64,000 nucleotides of DNA, from assembly GCA_009392195.1 (NCBI GenBank), contig VFGY01000037.1, positions 124,001 to 188,000 of the forward strand. The letters run 5' to 3'. Below, in pieces: positions 27,422 to 36,639 of the stretch. The notes below the pieces were generated by a model. That model searched no databases. It saw only the letters and a list, made by a program, of their open reading frames with translations, and was not told where the DNA came from. The position numbers were made by a program, and so were the translations under genes. Position 1 is the first letter of the stretch. Each line of letters opens with the position of its first letter. This DNA comes from SAR202 cluster bacterium (GTDB taxonomy: Bacteria > Chloroflexota > Dehalococcoidia > Lucifugimonadales > OSU-TB39).

Positions 27422-28129
27422 ATGAAGAAATATATGTTGTTTATTAAGATCTTTTTGCCTGTTATAGCGATAACATTAGCTATATTAGGAAGTAACTCTC
27501 AGACCTATGCAGCGACTACAGCGCTAGATGCTACTCTTGCATCTCTAAAAACTGAGGTTTCACAGGCTCTTGCTCAAGCAAATCTTGCAAAGTCAGCTAC
27601 GACTCTAGCAGAGAAGCAGAGCTATGCTAAAGCAGCTGCAGCGAAAATCACCGGGGCAGGTGGTGTACTTGCACTTGCTTCTGCTGCGAGCGTCCAATCT
27701 CAAGGCGCGCTTGACTCAGCAACGGCTAGTGAAGATGCCGATGCAATTGCATATACGACCACTATCAACAATGCTATTGCAAACGTTTCGTCTTGGTCTG
27801 CTATTTCAAATACTGCCGCTGGAAGCGTTTCTAATGCTGGCTCAACTAGCTTAGCCGATATATATATCGGACCAGGCGGGGATACTTTAATTTCTGGATT
27901 AGAAGCATCTTTGAATGGCTGGGGTAGTCATCCTGGTATAAGCCAAGCTGAATCAGCTAGTGCGAGTCTATCAGGTGTTGATACTACCGTATCTATACCA
28001 GCTGCAACGCTACCTTCTACAGGTGGACAACCTTTAGATATGGCAATAATGCTTCTAGCATTATTCGGCCTAATCTTTATCGGAACTGGAACTACAATAG
28101 CATACGCTTATTCAAAATCTAAAGCTTGA
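27422..28129 (+). CDS. Secreted Ala/Ser-rich protein with LPXTG-like sorting signal
   Basis: 235 residues from the ATG at 27422 with GGAG seven bases upstream (28 further upstream codons are probably not translated). A signal peptide (MKKYMLFIKIFLPVIAITLA..., likely cut near SQTYA) leads into a low-complexity Ala/Ser/Thr-rich body. The end is LPSTGG (about residue 197), a hydrophobic stretch of about 24 residues, and a short basic tail SKSKA: the exact layout of a sortase cell-wall signal. Its base use is Ala-rich and less AT-biased than its neighbours. No sortase is in the window. Function unknown. Confidence 0.8.
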   Translation: MKKYMLFIKIFLPVIAITLAILGSNSQTYAATTALDATLASLKTEVSQALAQANLAKSATTLAEKQSYAKAAAAKITGAGGVLALASAASVQSQGALDSATASEDADAIAYTTTINNAIANVSSWSAISNTAAGSVSNAGSTSLADIYIGPGGDTLISGLEASLNGWGSHPGISQAESASASLSGVDTTVSIPAATLPSTGGQPLDMAIMLLALFGLIFIGTGTTIAYAYSKSKA

Positions 28130-28135
28130 TATACC

Positions 28136-28177
28136 TAACAAACCTGCCACTTATAGTTTCAGGTGGCAGGTTTGTTA
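28136..28177 (+). terminator. Strong hairpin after the LPXTG-like gene
   Basis: Perfect 15-bp stem TAACAAACCTGCCAC / GTGGCAGGTTTGTTA with a 12-nt loop, 6 nt after the stop. There is no long T-tract outside it, so it may be a terminator, an mRNA-stabilising stem, or both. Confidence 0.6.
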
Positions 28178-28186
28178 ATAAAACAT

Positions 28187-28381
28187 ATGGGTTTCAAAAG
28201 AATAAGTTCTGAAGTTTCCAAATCAAACCTCACTAACGCTGTTATTATTGATTATAACCTCAAAGACAAAAAACGATCTCCGGTTATTAAATGTGATATT
28301 TGCGGATTACAATTCACTGATGTGCATTGTAAACTTAAATGTACTAAATGTGGCTACATGCGAGACTGTAGCGACCCATAA
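28187..28381 (+). CDS. Small zinc-ribbon protein
   Basis: 64 residues from the ATG at 28187. The N-terminal half is basic and unremarkable, then CDIC (C-x2-C) and CTKC (C-x2-C) plus two more Cys, ending CGYMRDCSDP, form a zinc ribbon. The earlier GTG reading at 28163 lies in the hairpin stem and is unlikely. I do not recognise a function; such small ribbons often bind nucleic acid or a partner protein. It lies 18 nt before the LprG-like gene. Confidence 0.55.
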   Translation: MGFKRISSEVSKSNLTNAVIIDYNLKDKKRSPVIKCDICGLQFTDVHCKLKCTKCGYMRDCSDP

Positions 28382-28398
28382 CAACAAGCAGCCACTCT

Positions 28399-29178
28399 TT
28401 GCAAATGCGTGATAAAAACCTACTTAGATTTATGTTAGGTCTTTATTCCTCTATGATTAAATCTAAACATTGCTTCCAATTTGGCTATTTGATATTGATT
28501 TTAGCTACTATATCAATATTTCATTCAAATTGCTTACATCATCCAGAAAATGAAAAGGTATTCACATCTGATGAAATACTGAGTGCATCTGAAGTTTTAT
28601 CTGAATCTGTCATTCTAATGGAGAACTTGAATTCATTTCATTTTAAATCTACTGGATCAATTTCAGCATCAGAAACTCTGTTATTAACACAAATTCAAGG
28701 CGAAATCCTCAAACCTGATTACATGAACCTTCAAATAAACGGTTCTTATTCTTCAGGACTAGTATTTAAAACAAGATTAATCTCAAATAATAAGGAAGGG
28801 TTTATTTTAAATCCTTTGAACAAAAAGTGGGAGGCTGTTTCTGACAATTTTAATCCCACAGGTTTTTTCACTCCGCATCAAGGAATTTCGAAAATCATGA
28901 GCGAGTTATATGACGTTAGGCTTTCACATGAAAATAGCCCAGATGATTATTATATTTTGCACGGGAACCTGAATTCCGACTCATTGCTTTATCTATTGGG
29001 AGACATTCCAACACAATCTCAAATCAAAGTTTCATTATCGATAAGCAAGGGCAATAAATTGCTATACAGTGCGAAACTAAACGGAAGATTTACAGAATCA
29101 AAATCTAACACAGATTTGTTTATCGAAATAAATAAACATAACCAACCAGTAAAAATAGAAATGCCAGTAACTGAATGA
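28399..29178 (+). CDS. LppX/LprAFG-family lipoprotein-like protein
   Basis: Up to 259 residues; the start is uncertain (TTG 28399, or ATG 28453 next to the hydrophobic segment). A signal-like stretch FGYLILILATISIF ends in HSNC; the Cys may be lipidated but the lipobox is poor. The body (LMENLNSFHFKSTGSI..., GEILKPDYMNLQI..., TRLISNNKEGFILNPLNKKWE) follows the LprG/LppX pattern: amphipathic beta sheet that encloses a lipid. Its stop overlaps the MFS gene by 4 nt, as in mycobacterial lprG-p55. Inferred role: carrying lipid or glycolipid out of the membrane. Confidence 0.72.
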   Translation: MQMRDKNLLRFMLGLYSSMIKSKHCFQFGYLILILATISIFHSNCLHHPENEKVFTSDEILSASEVLSESVILMENLNSFHFKSTGSISASETLLLTQIQGEILKPDYMNLQINGSYSSGLVFKTRLISNNKEGFILNPLNKKWEAVSDNFNPTGFFTPHQGISKIMSELYDVRLSHENSPDDYYILHGNLNSDSLLYLLGDIPTQSQIKVSLSISKGNKLLYSAKLNGRFTESKSNTDLFIEINKHNQPVKIEMPVTE

Positions 29179-30626
29179 TTACTAGATTATTCTTTACACA
29201 TACACTTTTTTCAAAAATATCCCCATTTGGCAGATTATTTCCTGTATGCCTAGCTGTTTTTATAGCCGCTGACGACCAAACCGTTATAGCAACCATCTTT
29301 CCTTCAATAATGAGAGATTTACATATAAATATTTCAGACATAGACAAAGCTGCTTGGACTATAACCGGGTATTTGCTTGGATATATATGCATGATGCCTG
29401 TGGCAGGAAAATTATCTGATATATTTGGCCATAAACGCTTACTTATTATCTTATTAATTGTTTTTGCAATTGGTTCTATGTTGGTTGGATTGAGCAGCAA
29501 TCTCTCATTTCTTATAGCAAGCAGAATCTTTCAGGCAATAGCCGCTGGAGCTACTATTCCACTCGCAATTAGTATCGCGAATATTTCGCTGCCCAAAAAA
29601 CATCATCTTATTGCTTACGGAATCATCGGTGCCTCCGCCGAAATTGGAGCTATCGCAGGTCCTCTGTGGGGTGGAATAATAATAAATATTCTGGATTGGA
29701 GATGGGTTTTTTGGCTAAACATACCGTTGACACTAATCATAATCCCCGTAATATATCGAAGCGTTAAAACTGATAACAAAAAAAATCAACATGTTGACTC
29801 CTATGGTGTACTTTTCCTAACACTAGCATTAATATTTTTAACGTTATTTATTTCTAGATTACAGAATTTGAATTTAACGACCATAGCGTGCTGCATAATA
29901 ACAATATCGACTGCTGTCCTATTAATATTCAGGCAAATCACATCAAGTCACCCTATAATTCCACACACTCTTTTTACTAGAGAATTCATCCTAGCGCATA
30001 TGATTCAATTCCTAGCTGGAGTCGCTTTAATAATAGGGATGGTAACTATACCCCTTATGGGAAATACAATTTTTGAGTTATCACCTCTTGATTCAGGGTT
30101 GTGGCTTTTAAGAATGACTGTTGGAGTTGCCTTCGGGGCATTAGCAGGAAGCATTTCCGGCAAATTATATAGTAATCGGACAATAATTATTGCAGGATTA
30201 CTGTTGTCTGCAACGGCATATTGGTTCCTAAGCAACTGGAATACAAATATATCTGAGCCACTATTGACGGTTAATCTATTTTTGGCTGGAAGTGGTCTTG
30301 GCCTACTTATTGGTCCAATAACTCAAACTGCAACCTATAATGCTGGCGACAATAATCAAGGGATCTCGGCATCATTAATTAACACCACTAAATTTCTAGG
30401 CATGACATTAGGAATATCTTCGATTTCAGTATGGGGAGCTTATCGATTCCAAAAATTAAATGCCGATTTTACTTTGTCTTTTTTAACTACCGATAACTCA
30501 TCTGTAAATCAATTGCTAATTAACGGTATGACCGTTTTGACAGAATTTTTCTTAATAGCGATGGCTGTTTGTTTAGTTGCAACACTATTTGCATTTCTTC
30601 TAGATAAAAACCAAGTTTCATATTAG
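29175..30626 (+). CDS. MFS transporter, DHA2/EmrB-QacA (P55-like) family
   Basis: 483 residues, about 14 hydrophobic segments. TM1 ends FIAADDQTVIATIFPSI with the acidic residues typical of DHA2 exporters; motif A is GKLSDIFGHKRLLI between TM2 and TM3; motif C is in GASAEIGAIAGPLWGG. Translationally coupled (ATGA) to the LprG-like gene, which matches the mycobacterial LprG-P55 pair that moves triacylglycerol. Drug efflux is the alternative. Converges with thyX (1 nt). Confidence 0.87.
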   Translation: MITRLFFTHTLFSKISPFGRLFPVCLAVFIAADDQTVIATIFPSIMRDLHINISDIDKAAWTITGYLLGYICMMPVAGKLSDIFGHKRLLIILLIVFAIGSMLVGLSSNLSFLIASRIFQAIAAGATIPLAISIANISLPKKHHLIAYGIIGASAEIGAIAGPLWGGIIINILDWRWVFWLNIPLTLIIIPVIYRSVKTDNKKNQHVDSYGVLFLTLALIFLTLFISRLQNLNLTTIACCIITISTAVLLIFRQITSSHPIIPHTLFTREFILAHMIQFLAGVALIIGMVTIPLMGNTIFELSPLDSGLWLLRMTVGVAFGALAGSISGKLYSNRTIIIAGLLLSATAYWFLSNWNTNISEPLLTVNLFLAGSGLGLLIGPITQTATYNAGDNNQGISASLINTTKFLGMTLGISSISVWGAYRFQKLNADFTLSFLTTDNSSVNQLLINGMTVLTEFFLIAMAVCLVATLFAFLLDKNQVSY

Positions 30627-30627
30627 G

Positions 30628-31416
30628 TTAAACCTTTCTATTAGTCGTAGTGTACCATGGCAAGCCATCAACGATTTCTTTGTTATAATCAGCAAATATA
30701 TTTCCCCATTTGGATATCGCAATTTCAGCTACTTTTGCAAAAACTAATCTTATTTCTTCCTCTGCACCGGGGTGGGTACGCATTTCAATAACATGTCTTA
30801 TGGTACGCATATTTGCTGACCAACCAATATTCGTAGCAACTCCCATCGGAGCCAATCTTCGAAAAGCAGATGTTGCTTCTTTCTTAACTGTAAAATTTTT
30901 ATCTTCTTGATCTAACTCAAACATATCTGCAAGTTCATTTTGCAGTTTACTTAACTCTTCCATCTTAGACATATATATCTTCATCGCTTCGTTATCTTCT
31001 TTTATTACCGTAGGAGCATACCAATTAATATCAGTAAGTCTAGCGTAGCGCAAACTTTCTTGAGACATTGCAGAACCTACTCTATGCCTTACCAATTCAT
31101 GAGTGAAAACTCTGCTGACATCTGCAAAAAAGAAATTTGCTGTCACATGCTCAAATATCGAACCGTCACCTTTTTGTAGGGTATTTTCTATATAGTCGCT
31201 GTTAGTTTTACGTACTCTAGTAACATTCGGATTCAACGTTGTTCCAAACGAACGGTAACAACTCCTTCCATAAATTTCTGTGAGTAATTCCGCTGATGAT
31301 TCTGCATCTGAACTCCAATCAGGAACTCCCAAGTGCTCTAATAACTGATTAATACCCTCTTGATTAGCTTGAGTTTCTCCTAGCAAAAAAACCTTTGGTT
31401 CAACTACTACACCCAT
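30628..31416 (-). CDS. thyX: Flavin-dependent thymidylate synthase
   Basis: Makes dTMP from dUMP using methylene-THF and FAD/NADPH. 262 residues. The signature region is RHRVGSAMSQESLRY (110-124): RHR, then eight rather than the usual seven residues before the next Ser, as in some ThyX subgroups. Other landmarks are FEHVTANFFFADVSRVFTHELVR and the C-terminal RHVIEMRTHPGAEEEIR. No thyA or folA is in the window. Divergent from the SDR gene. Confidence 0.93.
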   Translation of the reverse strand: MGVVVEPKVFLLGETQANQEGINQLLEHLGVPDWSSDAESSAELLTEIYGRSCYRSFGTTLNPNVTRVRKTNSDYIENTLQKGDGSIFEHVTANFFFADVSRVFTHELVRHRVGSAMSQESLRYARLTDINWYAPTVIKEDNEAMKIYMSKMEELSKLQNELADMFELDQEDKNFTVKKEATSAFRRLAPMGVATNIGWSANMRTIRHVIEMRTHPGAEEEIRLVFAKVAEIAISKWGNIFADYNKEIVDGLPWYTTTNRKV

Positions 31417-31518
31417 AAATAGTTACCCCTCTATATGCACATTTTATAAATCAAAACTAACCTTGCATGCAAAATACACAATTAGTTGAGACAAATTATA
31501 CACATGATTTGCAGAACG

Positions 31519-31545
31519 TTGACAGTATCACAAACAGGATATAGT
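31519..31545 (+). promoter_or_regulatory. Possible promoter of the SDR gene
   Basis: Perfect TTGACA (31519-31524) and TATAGT (31540-31545), but only 15 nt apart, so strength is doubtful. It is in the thyX/SDR divergent gap, about 55 nt before the SDR start. Confidence 0.35.
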
Positions 31546-31599
31546 CTCAAAAAGCATATTCATTGAATTTATATAAAATCAAAAGTGTAGGAGTCAAAA

Positions 31600-32376
31600 A
31601 TGGATCTAGGTATACGAGGAAAAGTAGCGTTTATAACAGGCGGCAGTAGAGGTTTGGGGAAAGCAGCTGCAATATCACTTGCCAAAGAAGGTGCTATTAT
31701 TGGCATTTGTGGCAGGGATGGAAATACTGTTGCAGATACCGTTGCACAACTAAAAGGTTTAGGAGCGGCAGCAACGGGTTTTGTGGGGGATATTTCAGAT
31801 TTATCCCAACTTAGCAATTTGCATTCCAAAATTACTGGAGAGCTAGGTGCAATAGAAATATTAGTCAATAATGTTGGGGGATCAAAAGCAAAAGGTGATT
31901 TCACTGAAACATCGCTTGAGGGACTGCAAGAAACATTTGACTTAAATCTTTTTGGCTCGTTCGAATTGATGAAACTCGTAACGCCAAATATGATATCCCA
32001 AAAATGGGGCAGGGTAATTAATATAGCTTCTATTTGGGGAAGAGAATACGGCGGAAATATTTCTTATATGTCTGCTAAAGCTGCTTTAATCGCAGCTACA
32101 AAACATGCGGCTGTATCACTAGTTAAACATGGCATCCTTATTAACAGTGTAGCTCCCGGGTCAGTTTCCCACCCTCAAGGCAGCTGGGAAAAATTCCAAA
32201 ATGAGAACACAAAAGAAACCGTTGATGATTTTATAGAAAATAATTTGCCTATGGGGAACTTCGGATGGGCTGAACCGGTTGGAGATTTAGTTGCATTTTT
32301 ATCTTCTGACCGTATAGGATTTATGGCAGGTTCTTGTGTTGTAATTGACGGTGGCCAAAGTTATTCGATGTTATGA
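31600..32376 (+). CDS. Short-chain dehydrogenase/reductase
   Basis: 258 residues, classical SDR. Cofactor motif TGGSRGLGKAAA, NNVGG after strand 4, and the Ser-Tyr-Lys catalytic triad in INIASIWGREYGGNISYMSAK; C-terminal VAPGSV. GRD at the end of strand 2 leans toward NADP. Substrate unknown (3-oxoacyl carriers and sugar alcohols are common). It is 36 nt ahead of the glycoside-hydrolase-like gene, suggesting a shared transcript and perhaps a carbohydrate substrate. ATG with GTAGGAG upstream. Confidence 0.9.
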   Translation: MDLGIRGKVAFITGGSRGLGKAAAISLAKEGAIIGICGRDGNTVADTVAQLKGLGAAATGFVGDISDLSQLSNLHSKITGELGAIEILVNNVGGSKAKGDFTETSLEGLQETFDLNLFGSFELMKLVTPNMISQKWGRVINIASIWGREYGGNISYMSAKAALIAATKHAAVSLVKHGILINSVAPGSVSHPQGSWEKFQNENTKETVDDFIENNLPMGNFGWAEPVGDLVAFLSSDRIGFMAGSCVVIDGGQSYSML

Positions 32377-32412
32377 TGAGTCAATTTAGTTAAACTCACT
32401 AAGGAAAGTTAT

Positions 32413-33882
32413 TTGAAACAACAGCGTACAATCTATTTTAATGATGCTCGACATTACTATCTATTCGTATTCGAACCTCCAATGACTATTGAAGACGCCA
32501 CCAGACCAATAGATGAGTGTTCAGGTACTTCTGTAGATACATTTATTTATGGAGTAGCTAGAGCAGATGGTCTTTTTTACGATTCAAAAGTAGGAATGCA
32601 GTTCAAGCACGGTGAACACGGACCAAATTCACCAGGGTTTAAACAGGCGGCTTATTGGCGCTTATGGAACAACCTACAAAGCTTGATGGATAAAGGCATA
32701 GATCCATTATCAGTCCTTATAGATAAAGCCCATGCACAAAACATGGAATTTTTTGCGAGTTTACGGCTAGGTTCTTATGGAGGAATAAAACCTGAATTTC
32801 TGTTAGAAAATGGAGGCGGAGGATTTTTGCACGAGGAAGTCAGAAGCCACCAATCAAAAGTATTAAAAGAACTTGCTGATGATTACGAGACTGATGGTTT
32901 GGAACTTGATTTTGCAGCCCCACCCGGCGGAGACAGTTACCTATTACCTGAAAATCATAGATATAAAGATAAAGGCATTATAACCGATTGGGTTTCAGAG
33001 ATATCATCGATGGTTAAACACCGTAATAAACCAAAGATTTTGGGTGCTAGAATCTATCCAACCGAAAAATTAAATTTATCTGCCGGAATCGATGTAAAAA
33101 AAATGATATCTGAAGGTCTATTAGATTATGTCACTCCAATGATATACGCATACAATGTATTAGATTCTAATATGCCAATAGAATGGTTAATTGATTTAAC
33201 CAAAAATTCTAGTACATCAGTTTATCCAATGCTCCAACCAAGATATCACGATAATGAAAATGAACTCTATCAATTGGAATATGCAACCCCCGAGATGATG
33301 TATGGTGCTGCATCCAATTTTTATGATAAAGGTGCTGATGGTGTTTATACCCACTCTCTACAATGGCCATTATCTGCAGTAGAAACCAACATACTCTCAA
33401 ATATTGGAAATAAATCGGTGCTGAAGGAAAAAAATAAACATTATTTTATCAATAGATCGACTGACATTCTCTCAACAGTTGATTACCAAACAAACCTTCC
33501 GATTACTATACCAATTGAAAAAGCCGGCATATCTCATCCTATAGAGTTTTATATTGCTGATGACATTGAAAATTTAGTTGACAGAATAACTCATATCGTC
33601 TTAAAAGTACGTATACATGACCTAGTCTCCTCAGATCATATAAATTTCAATTTAAACGGGAAATCCATAATAAACGAAACCTGCAAAAGAAGTTACGGAG
33701 ATGTTAAACCATATAACTTGATGTGGCTTGAATTCACTCTAGAAAAAGTTCGTCCTTGTAAGGGAAAGAATATTCTTGAGTTTATTTTAGTGGAAAGAGC
33801 GAAAGACCTTATAAGTCCTCTCCGCATTGAAGATGCGGAAATAATTATCGAATATGGTTCATACCCAACAACTTCAGGTTAA
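32413..33882 (+). CDS. Glycoside-hydrolase-like TIM-barrel protein, uncharacterised family
   Basis: 489 residues, no signal peptide. Residues 1-340 look like a TIM barrel: strand-like runs ending in FEPPM (20-24), YDSKVG (56-61), FFASLRLG, TDGLELDF (160-167, with acidic residues where GH families have catalytic acids) and YVTPMIYAYN. The C-terminal 130 residues look like a beta-sandwich. A paralogue with FEPPM/YEPPM, YDSKVG/YDTKVG and KGIDPL/RGIDPL starts at 63531. TTG start at 32413, AAGGAAAG just upstream. Enzyme activity is inferred, not shown. Confidence 0.7.
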   Translation: MKQQRTIYFNDARHYYLFVFEPPMTIEDATRPIDECSGTSVDTFIYGVARADGLFYDSKVGMQFKHGEHGPNSPGFKQAAYWRLWNNLQSLMDKGIDPLSVLIDKAHAQNMEFFASLRLGSYGGIKPEFLLENGGGGFLHEEVRSHQSKVLKELADDYETDGLELDFAAPPGGDSYLLPENHRYKDKGIITDWVSEISSMVKHRNKPKILGARIYPTEKLNLSAGIDVKKMISEGLLDYVTPMIYAYNVLDSNMPIEWLIDLTKNSSTSVYPMLQPRYHDNENELYQLEYATPEMMYGAASNFYDKGADGVYTHSLQWPLSAVETNILSNIGNKSVLKEKNKHYFINRSTDILSTVDYQTNLPITIPIEKAGISHPIEFYIADDIENLVDRITHIVLKVRIHDLVSSDHINFNLNGKSIINETCKRSYGDVKPYNLMWLEFTLEKVRPCKGKNILEFILVERAKDLISPLRIEDAEIIIEYGSYPTTSG

Positions 33883-33888
33883 TTTTTA

Positions 33889-34890
33889 TTACTTAATCTT
33901 GGCTCTCAAATTATCTGCTTCCAACAATCCAATATTAACTATATTTTCGGGTATTTTGCCAACCAAAACGTTCCCAACCTGACCCGCCGCTCGTTGTTCT
34001 AGTTCAAGTACAGCTTCCTGCGAAAAAAATGCGGTGTGAGGTGTCACTATAACGTTTTGATTTTTGATTAACCTATGATTTGTATCAGGTTTTATATCAA
34101 CCAAAACATCTACTCCTGCTCCAGCAATAGTTTGCGAGTTTAATGCTTCATGTAAAGCATCTTCATCAATTAACCCTCCTCGAGCACAGTTAATAAGAAA
34201 TGCATCATTTCTCATCATTTTGAATTGTTCATTGCCAAACATATTTTCAGTAGCAGGTATAAGTGGAGAATGTAAAGTAACAAAATGCGACTCAGCCAAT
34301 AAATCGTCTAGTTCAACTTTTTTAACGCCAAATTGCTTCATAAAATCAGATTCAATCATTGGGTCAAAAGATAAAACATCTAATCCAAAGGATTGTGCTT
34401 TTTCAGCTACCATCCGGCCTATCCTGCCAAAACCGACAATTCCTAATGTTTTACCCCTTAACCTCATTATGCGCATACCTAACCCAGCATTACCCCAACC
34501 TGATAATTTAGTATCATTATTATGCAAAACTATTTTCCTATTCCATGCCAATAATAAGCCAATTACGTGGTCAGACACTTCATCTACACAATAGTCCGGC
34601 ACATATGTAACAAGTATGCCCTGCCTAGTTGCCTCTTGCACATCAATGTTATCAACACCGACTCCAAATCTACCTATTACCTTACAATTTTTAGCTGACT
34701 TAACAACATTATCTGTAACCTTGGCAAAACAAGTTAAAATCCCGTCAACTTCCTTGGCCAAATCTATTAAAGTATCCTCATTTCCATCAGGAGCAACTAT
34801 AAGATCAATGCCATGTTGGGCCAACACTTTCTTTTCTGGTTCCGTCGAAGGCCATACATAATCTGTTATCAGTACTTTTTTTGTTGGCAT
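33889..34890 (-). CDS. D-2-hydroxyacid dehydrogenase family protein
   Basis: About 333 residues from the ATG at 34888-34890 (GAGG seven bases upstream; a GTG two codons earlier is adjacent to GAGG, too close). Domains: substrate-binding IVAPDGNEDTL... and NAD-binding GIVGFGRIGRMVAEKAQ. Catalytic Arg is in CARGGLIDE and His in TPHTAFFSQEA. The expected Glu (as in the DVFxxEP loop of SerA) is replaced: the loop reads VDVLVDIKPDT. Last gene of the corrinoid operon; it may reduce or oxidise a product of demethylation. Confidence 0.85.
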   Translation of the reverse strand: MPTKKVLITDYVWPSTEPEKKVLAQHGIDLIVAPDGNEDTLIDLAKEVDGILTCFAKVTDNVVKSAKNCKVIGRFGVGVDNIDVQEATRQGILVTYVPDYCVDEVSDHVIGLLLAWNRKIVLHNNDTKLSGWGNAGLGMRIMRLRGKTLGIVGFGRIGRMVAEKAQSFGLDVLSFDPMIESDFMKQFGVKKVELDDLLAESHFVTLHSPLIPATENMFGNEQFKMMRNDAFLINCARGGLIDEDALHEALNSQTIAGAGVDVLVDIKPDTNHRLIKNQNVIVTPHTAFFSQEAVLELEQRAAGQVGNVLVGKIPENIVNIGLLEADNLRAKIK

Positions 34891-34918
34891 ATTCACACCT
34901 CATTATTAATTATCATAC

Positions 34919-36532
34919 CTACATAATCATCGGGTTAAATTGACACCCATCTACAAATAACTCAAAAAAATCTTCCGTTGTTTCAAGTTCAATGTGTTCT
35001 ATATTGTTACATATTTCTTCTATTTGCGATCTTAATCGACCTGAAACCAGCATCTGACTAGCTCCTTGAAGAGCTGTATTGCCAACCCTATGGATATTTT
35101 CAAGTCTTACATTCGCAATAAACCCAATTTCAATAGCATTTTTGATATCTAAATAATTCCCAAATCCACCCGCGATGTACATGTTTGAAACATCTTCAGG
35201 GATTATTCCATATTCTCTAAGAACTATCTTTTGACCACAATAATTTGCAGCTTTTGCCTGTGCTAATGCACTGATATCGCTTCGTGACAAAGCAAGATCA
35301 TATTCGGGTGCAATAATAAATTCATCCAGTCCTTTTTCCAACACTCCCAAGTAATTCATTTTACCCGCGTTTTTGAGTTCAGCCAAAAGATCTATCAATC
35401 CTGAACCGCAAATACCTGTCGGATTTACTCCTGATATAGTTTTATATTTGAGGATATCCCTTTCAAACTGAACGTGCTCTATTGCACCATCATAAGCAGG
35501 CATACCATATTTAATTTCTCCCCCCTCAAAAGCCGGGCCAGCAGGACAAGAAGCAGCAATCATTCTATCTTTGTTTCCCACAACAACTTCTGTATTTGTC
35601 CCAACATCAACTAACATAGATATCTGTTCATTGTTACCCATTCCAACGGCAAGCAAATCAGCTGCTACATCTGACCCAACATGGCAACCTATCAAAGGTC
35701 CTCCATATACATTCGCATCAGGAAACACTCGCAAACCAATTTGTTTAGCTTTAGTATTTAATGCCGTAGTTTTAACTTTGTTTTGATTAAATTCAATCTC
35801 AATTTTTGATTTGTAAGGCTTTTCTCCTATACTAGCTACGTCTAGCCCAAAAAATAGATCTCTCATGGTAGCATTACCAACTACTACTACTTCATAAATA
35901 CACCTTCTGTGAAATTTCAACTGCCTGCTCATTAATCCTATTTCAAAATTTATAGCTGAAATCATTACTTTTTGTAATTCACCTTGATATTCAGATGTAT
36001 CATACGAAATCCTATTCATCACGTCACTCCCACCAAATTTTTGAGGGTTTTCAAAAGACGTGATGTATTTAACTTCTCCAGTTTCTAAATCCAGTAGATT
36101 CATTACAACTGTAGTAGTTCCAATATCTATAGCCAACCCATACATAACACCCTTGAATTTATCTATTAATTTGCCTTCATAATATACTTTTCCATCATAC
36201 ATTTTAGTCAAAGCATCAAGTTCTAGCCGTTTTTGGGAAGACTCAACCAATATTTTAGGTTGCCTGCGAAGTACATTAAATTGTACTTCGGCATCAATAT
36301 CATCTATATATGCCTGACACGCCAACCGAAATCCTTGCGTTAGAAAAGATTCGGCTGAAGTAGGTGTATTCAAAGAAGAAATGCCTCTTTTCACCTCTAC
36401 TATACATTCATGACATTTTCCATTACGCCCACATGAGGTAGGTACGCGAACATTCAATATATCAGCGTATTCAAATAATGTTTTATTCGAAACAGATTCT
36501 AATTTTTGGTCGCCATAATTTACAGGAGACAT
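34919..36532 (-). CDS. RACo-type reactivator of corrinoid protein (2Fe-2S + ASKHA)
   Basis: 537 residues. A plant-type ferredoxin domain has Cys at 34, 40, 43 and 72 (PTSCGRNGKCHECIVEV...LAC), then a linker and an actin-like ATPase domain starting GLAIDIGTTTVVMNLLD, with VDVGTNTEVV, CPAGPAFEGGEI, GICGSGLIDLLAE and IAGGFGNYL. Such proteins use ATP and a low-potential electron to reduce Co(II) back to Co(I) in methyl-transfer corrinoid proteins. Its place after the corrinoid gene supports that role. ATG 36530-36532. Confidence 0.92.
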   Translation of the reverse strand: MSPVNYGDQKLESVSNKTLFEYADILNVRVPTSCGRNGKCHECIVEVKRGISSLNTPTSAESFLTQGFRLACQAYIDDIDAEVQFNVLRRQPKILVESSQKRLELDALTKMYDGKVYYEGKLIDKFKGVMYGLAIDIGTTTVVMNLLDLETGEVKYITSFENPQKFGGSDVMNRISYDTSEYQGELQKVMISAINFEIGLMSRQLKFHRRCIYEVVVVGNATMRDLFFGLDVASIGEKPYKSKIEIEFNQNKVKTTALNTKAKQIGLRVFPDANVYGGPLIGCHVGSDVAADLLAVGMGNNEQISMLVDVGTNTEVVVGNKDRMIAASCPAGPAFEGGEIKYGMPAYDGAIEHVQFERDILKYKTISGVNPTGICGSGLIDLLAELKNAGKMNYLGVLEKGLDEFIIAPEYDLALSRSDISALAQAKAANYCGQKIVLREYGIIPEDVSNMYIAGGFGNYLDIKNAIEIGFIANVRLENIHRVGNTALQGASQMLVSGRLRSQIEEICNNIEHIELETTEDFFELFVDGCQFNPMIM

Positions 36533-36639
36533 ATCATTATAATTCCTGATAAGTTTTGAAAATTAAATCAAATAATCCATAAACTTAAAATTGGATAAAC
36601 TATCTAAACAATTCATTAATACTAACTTGTATTAATTTA

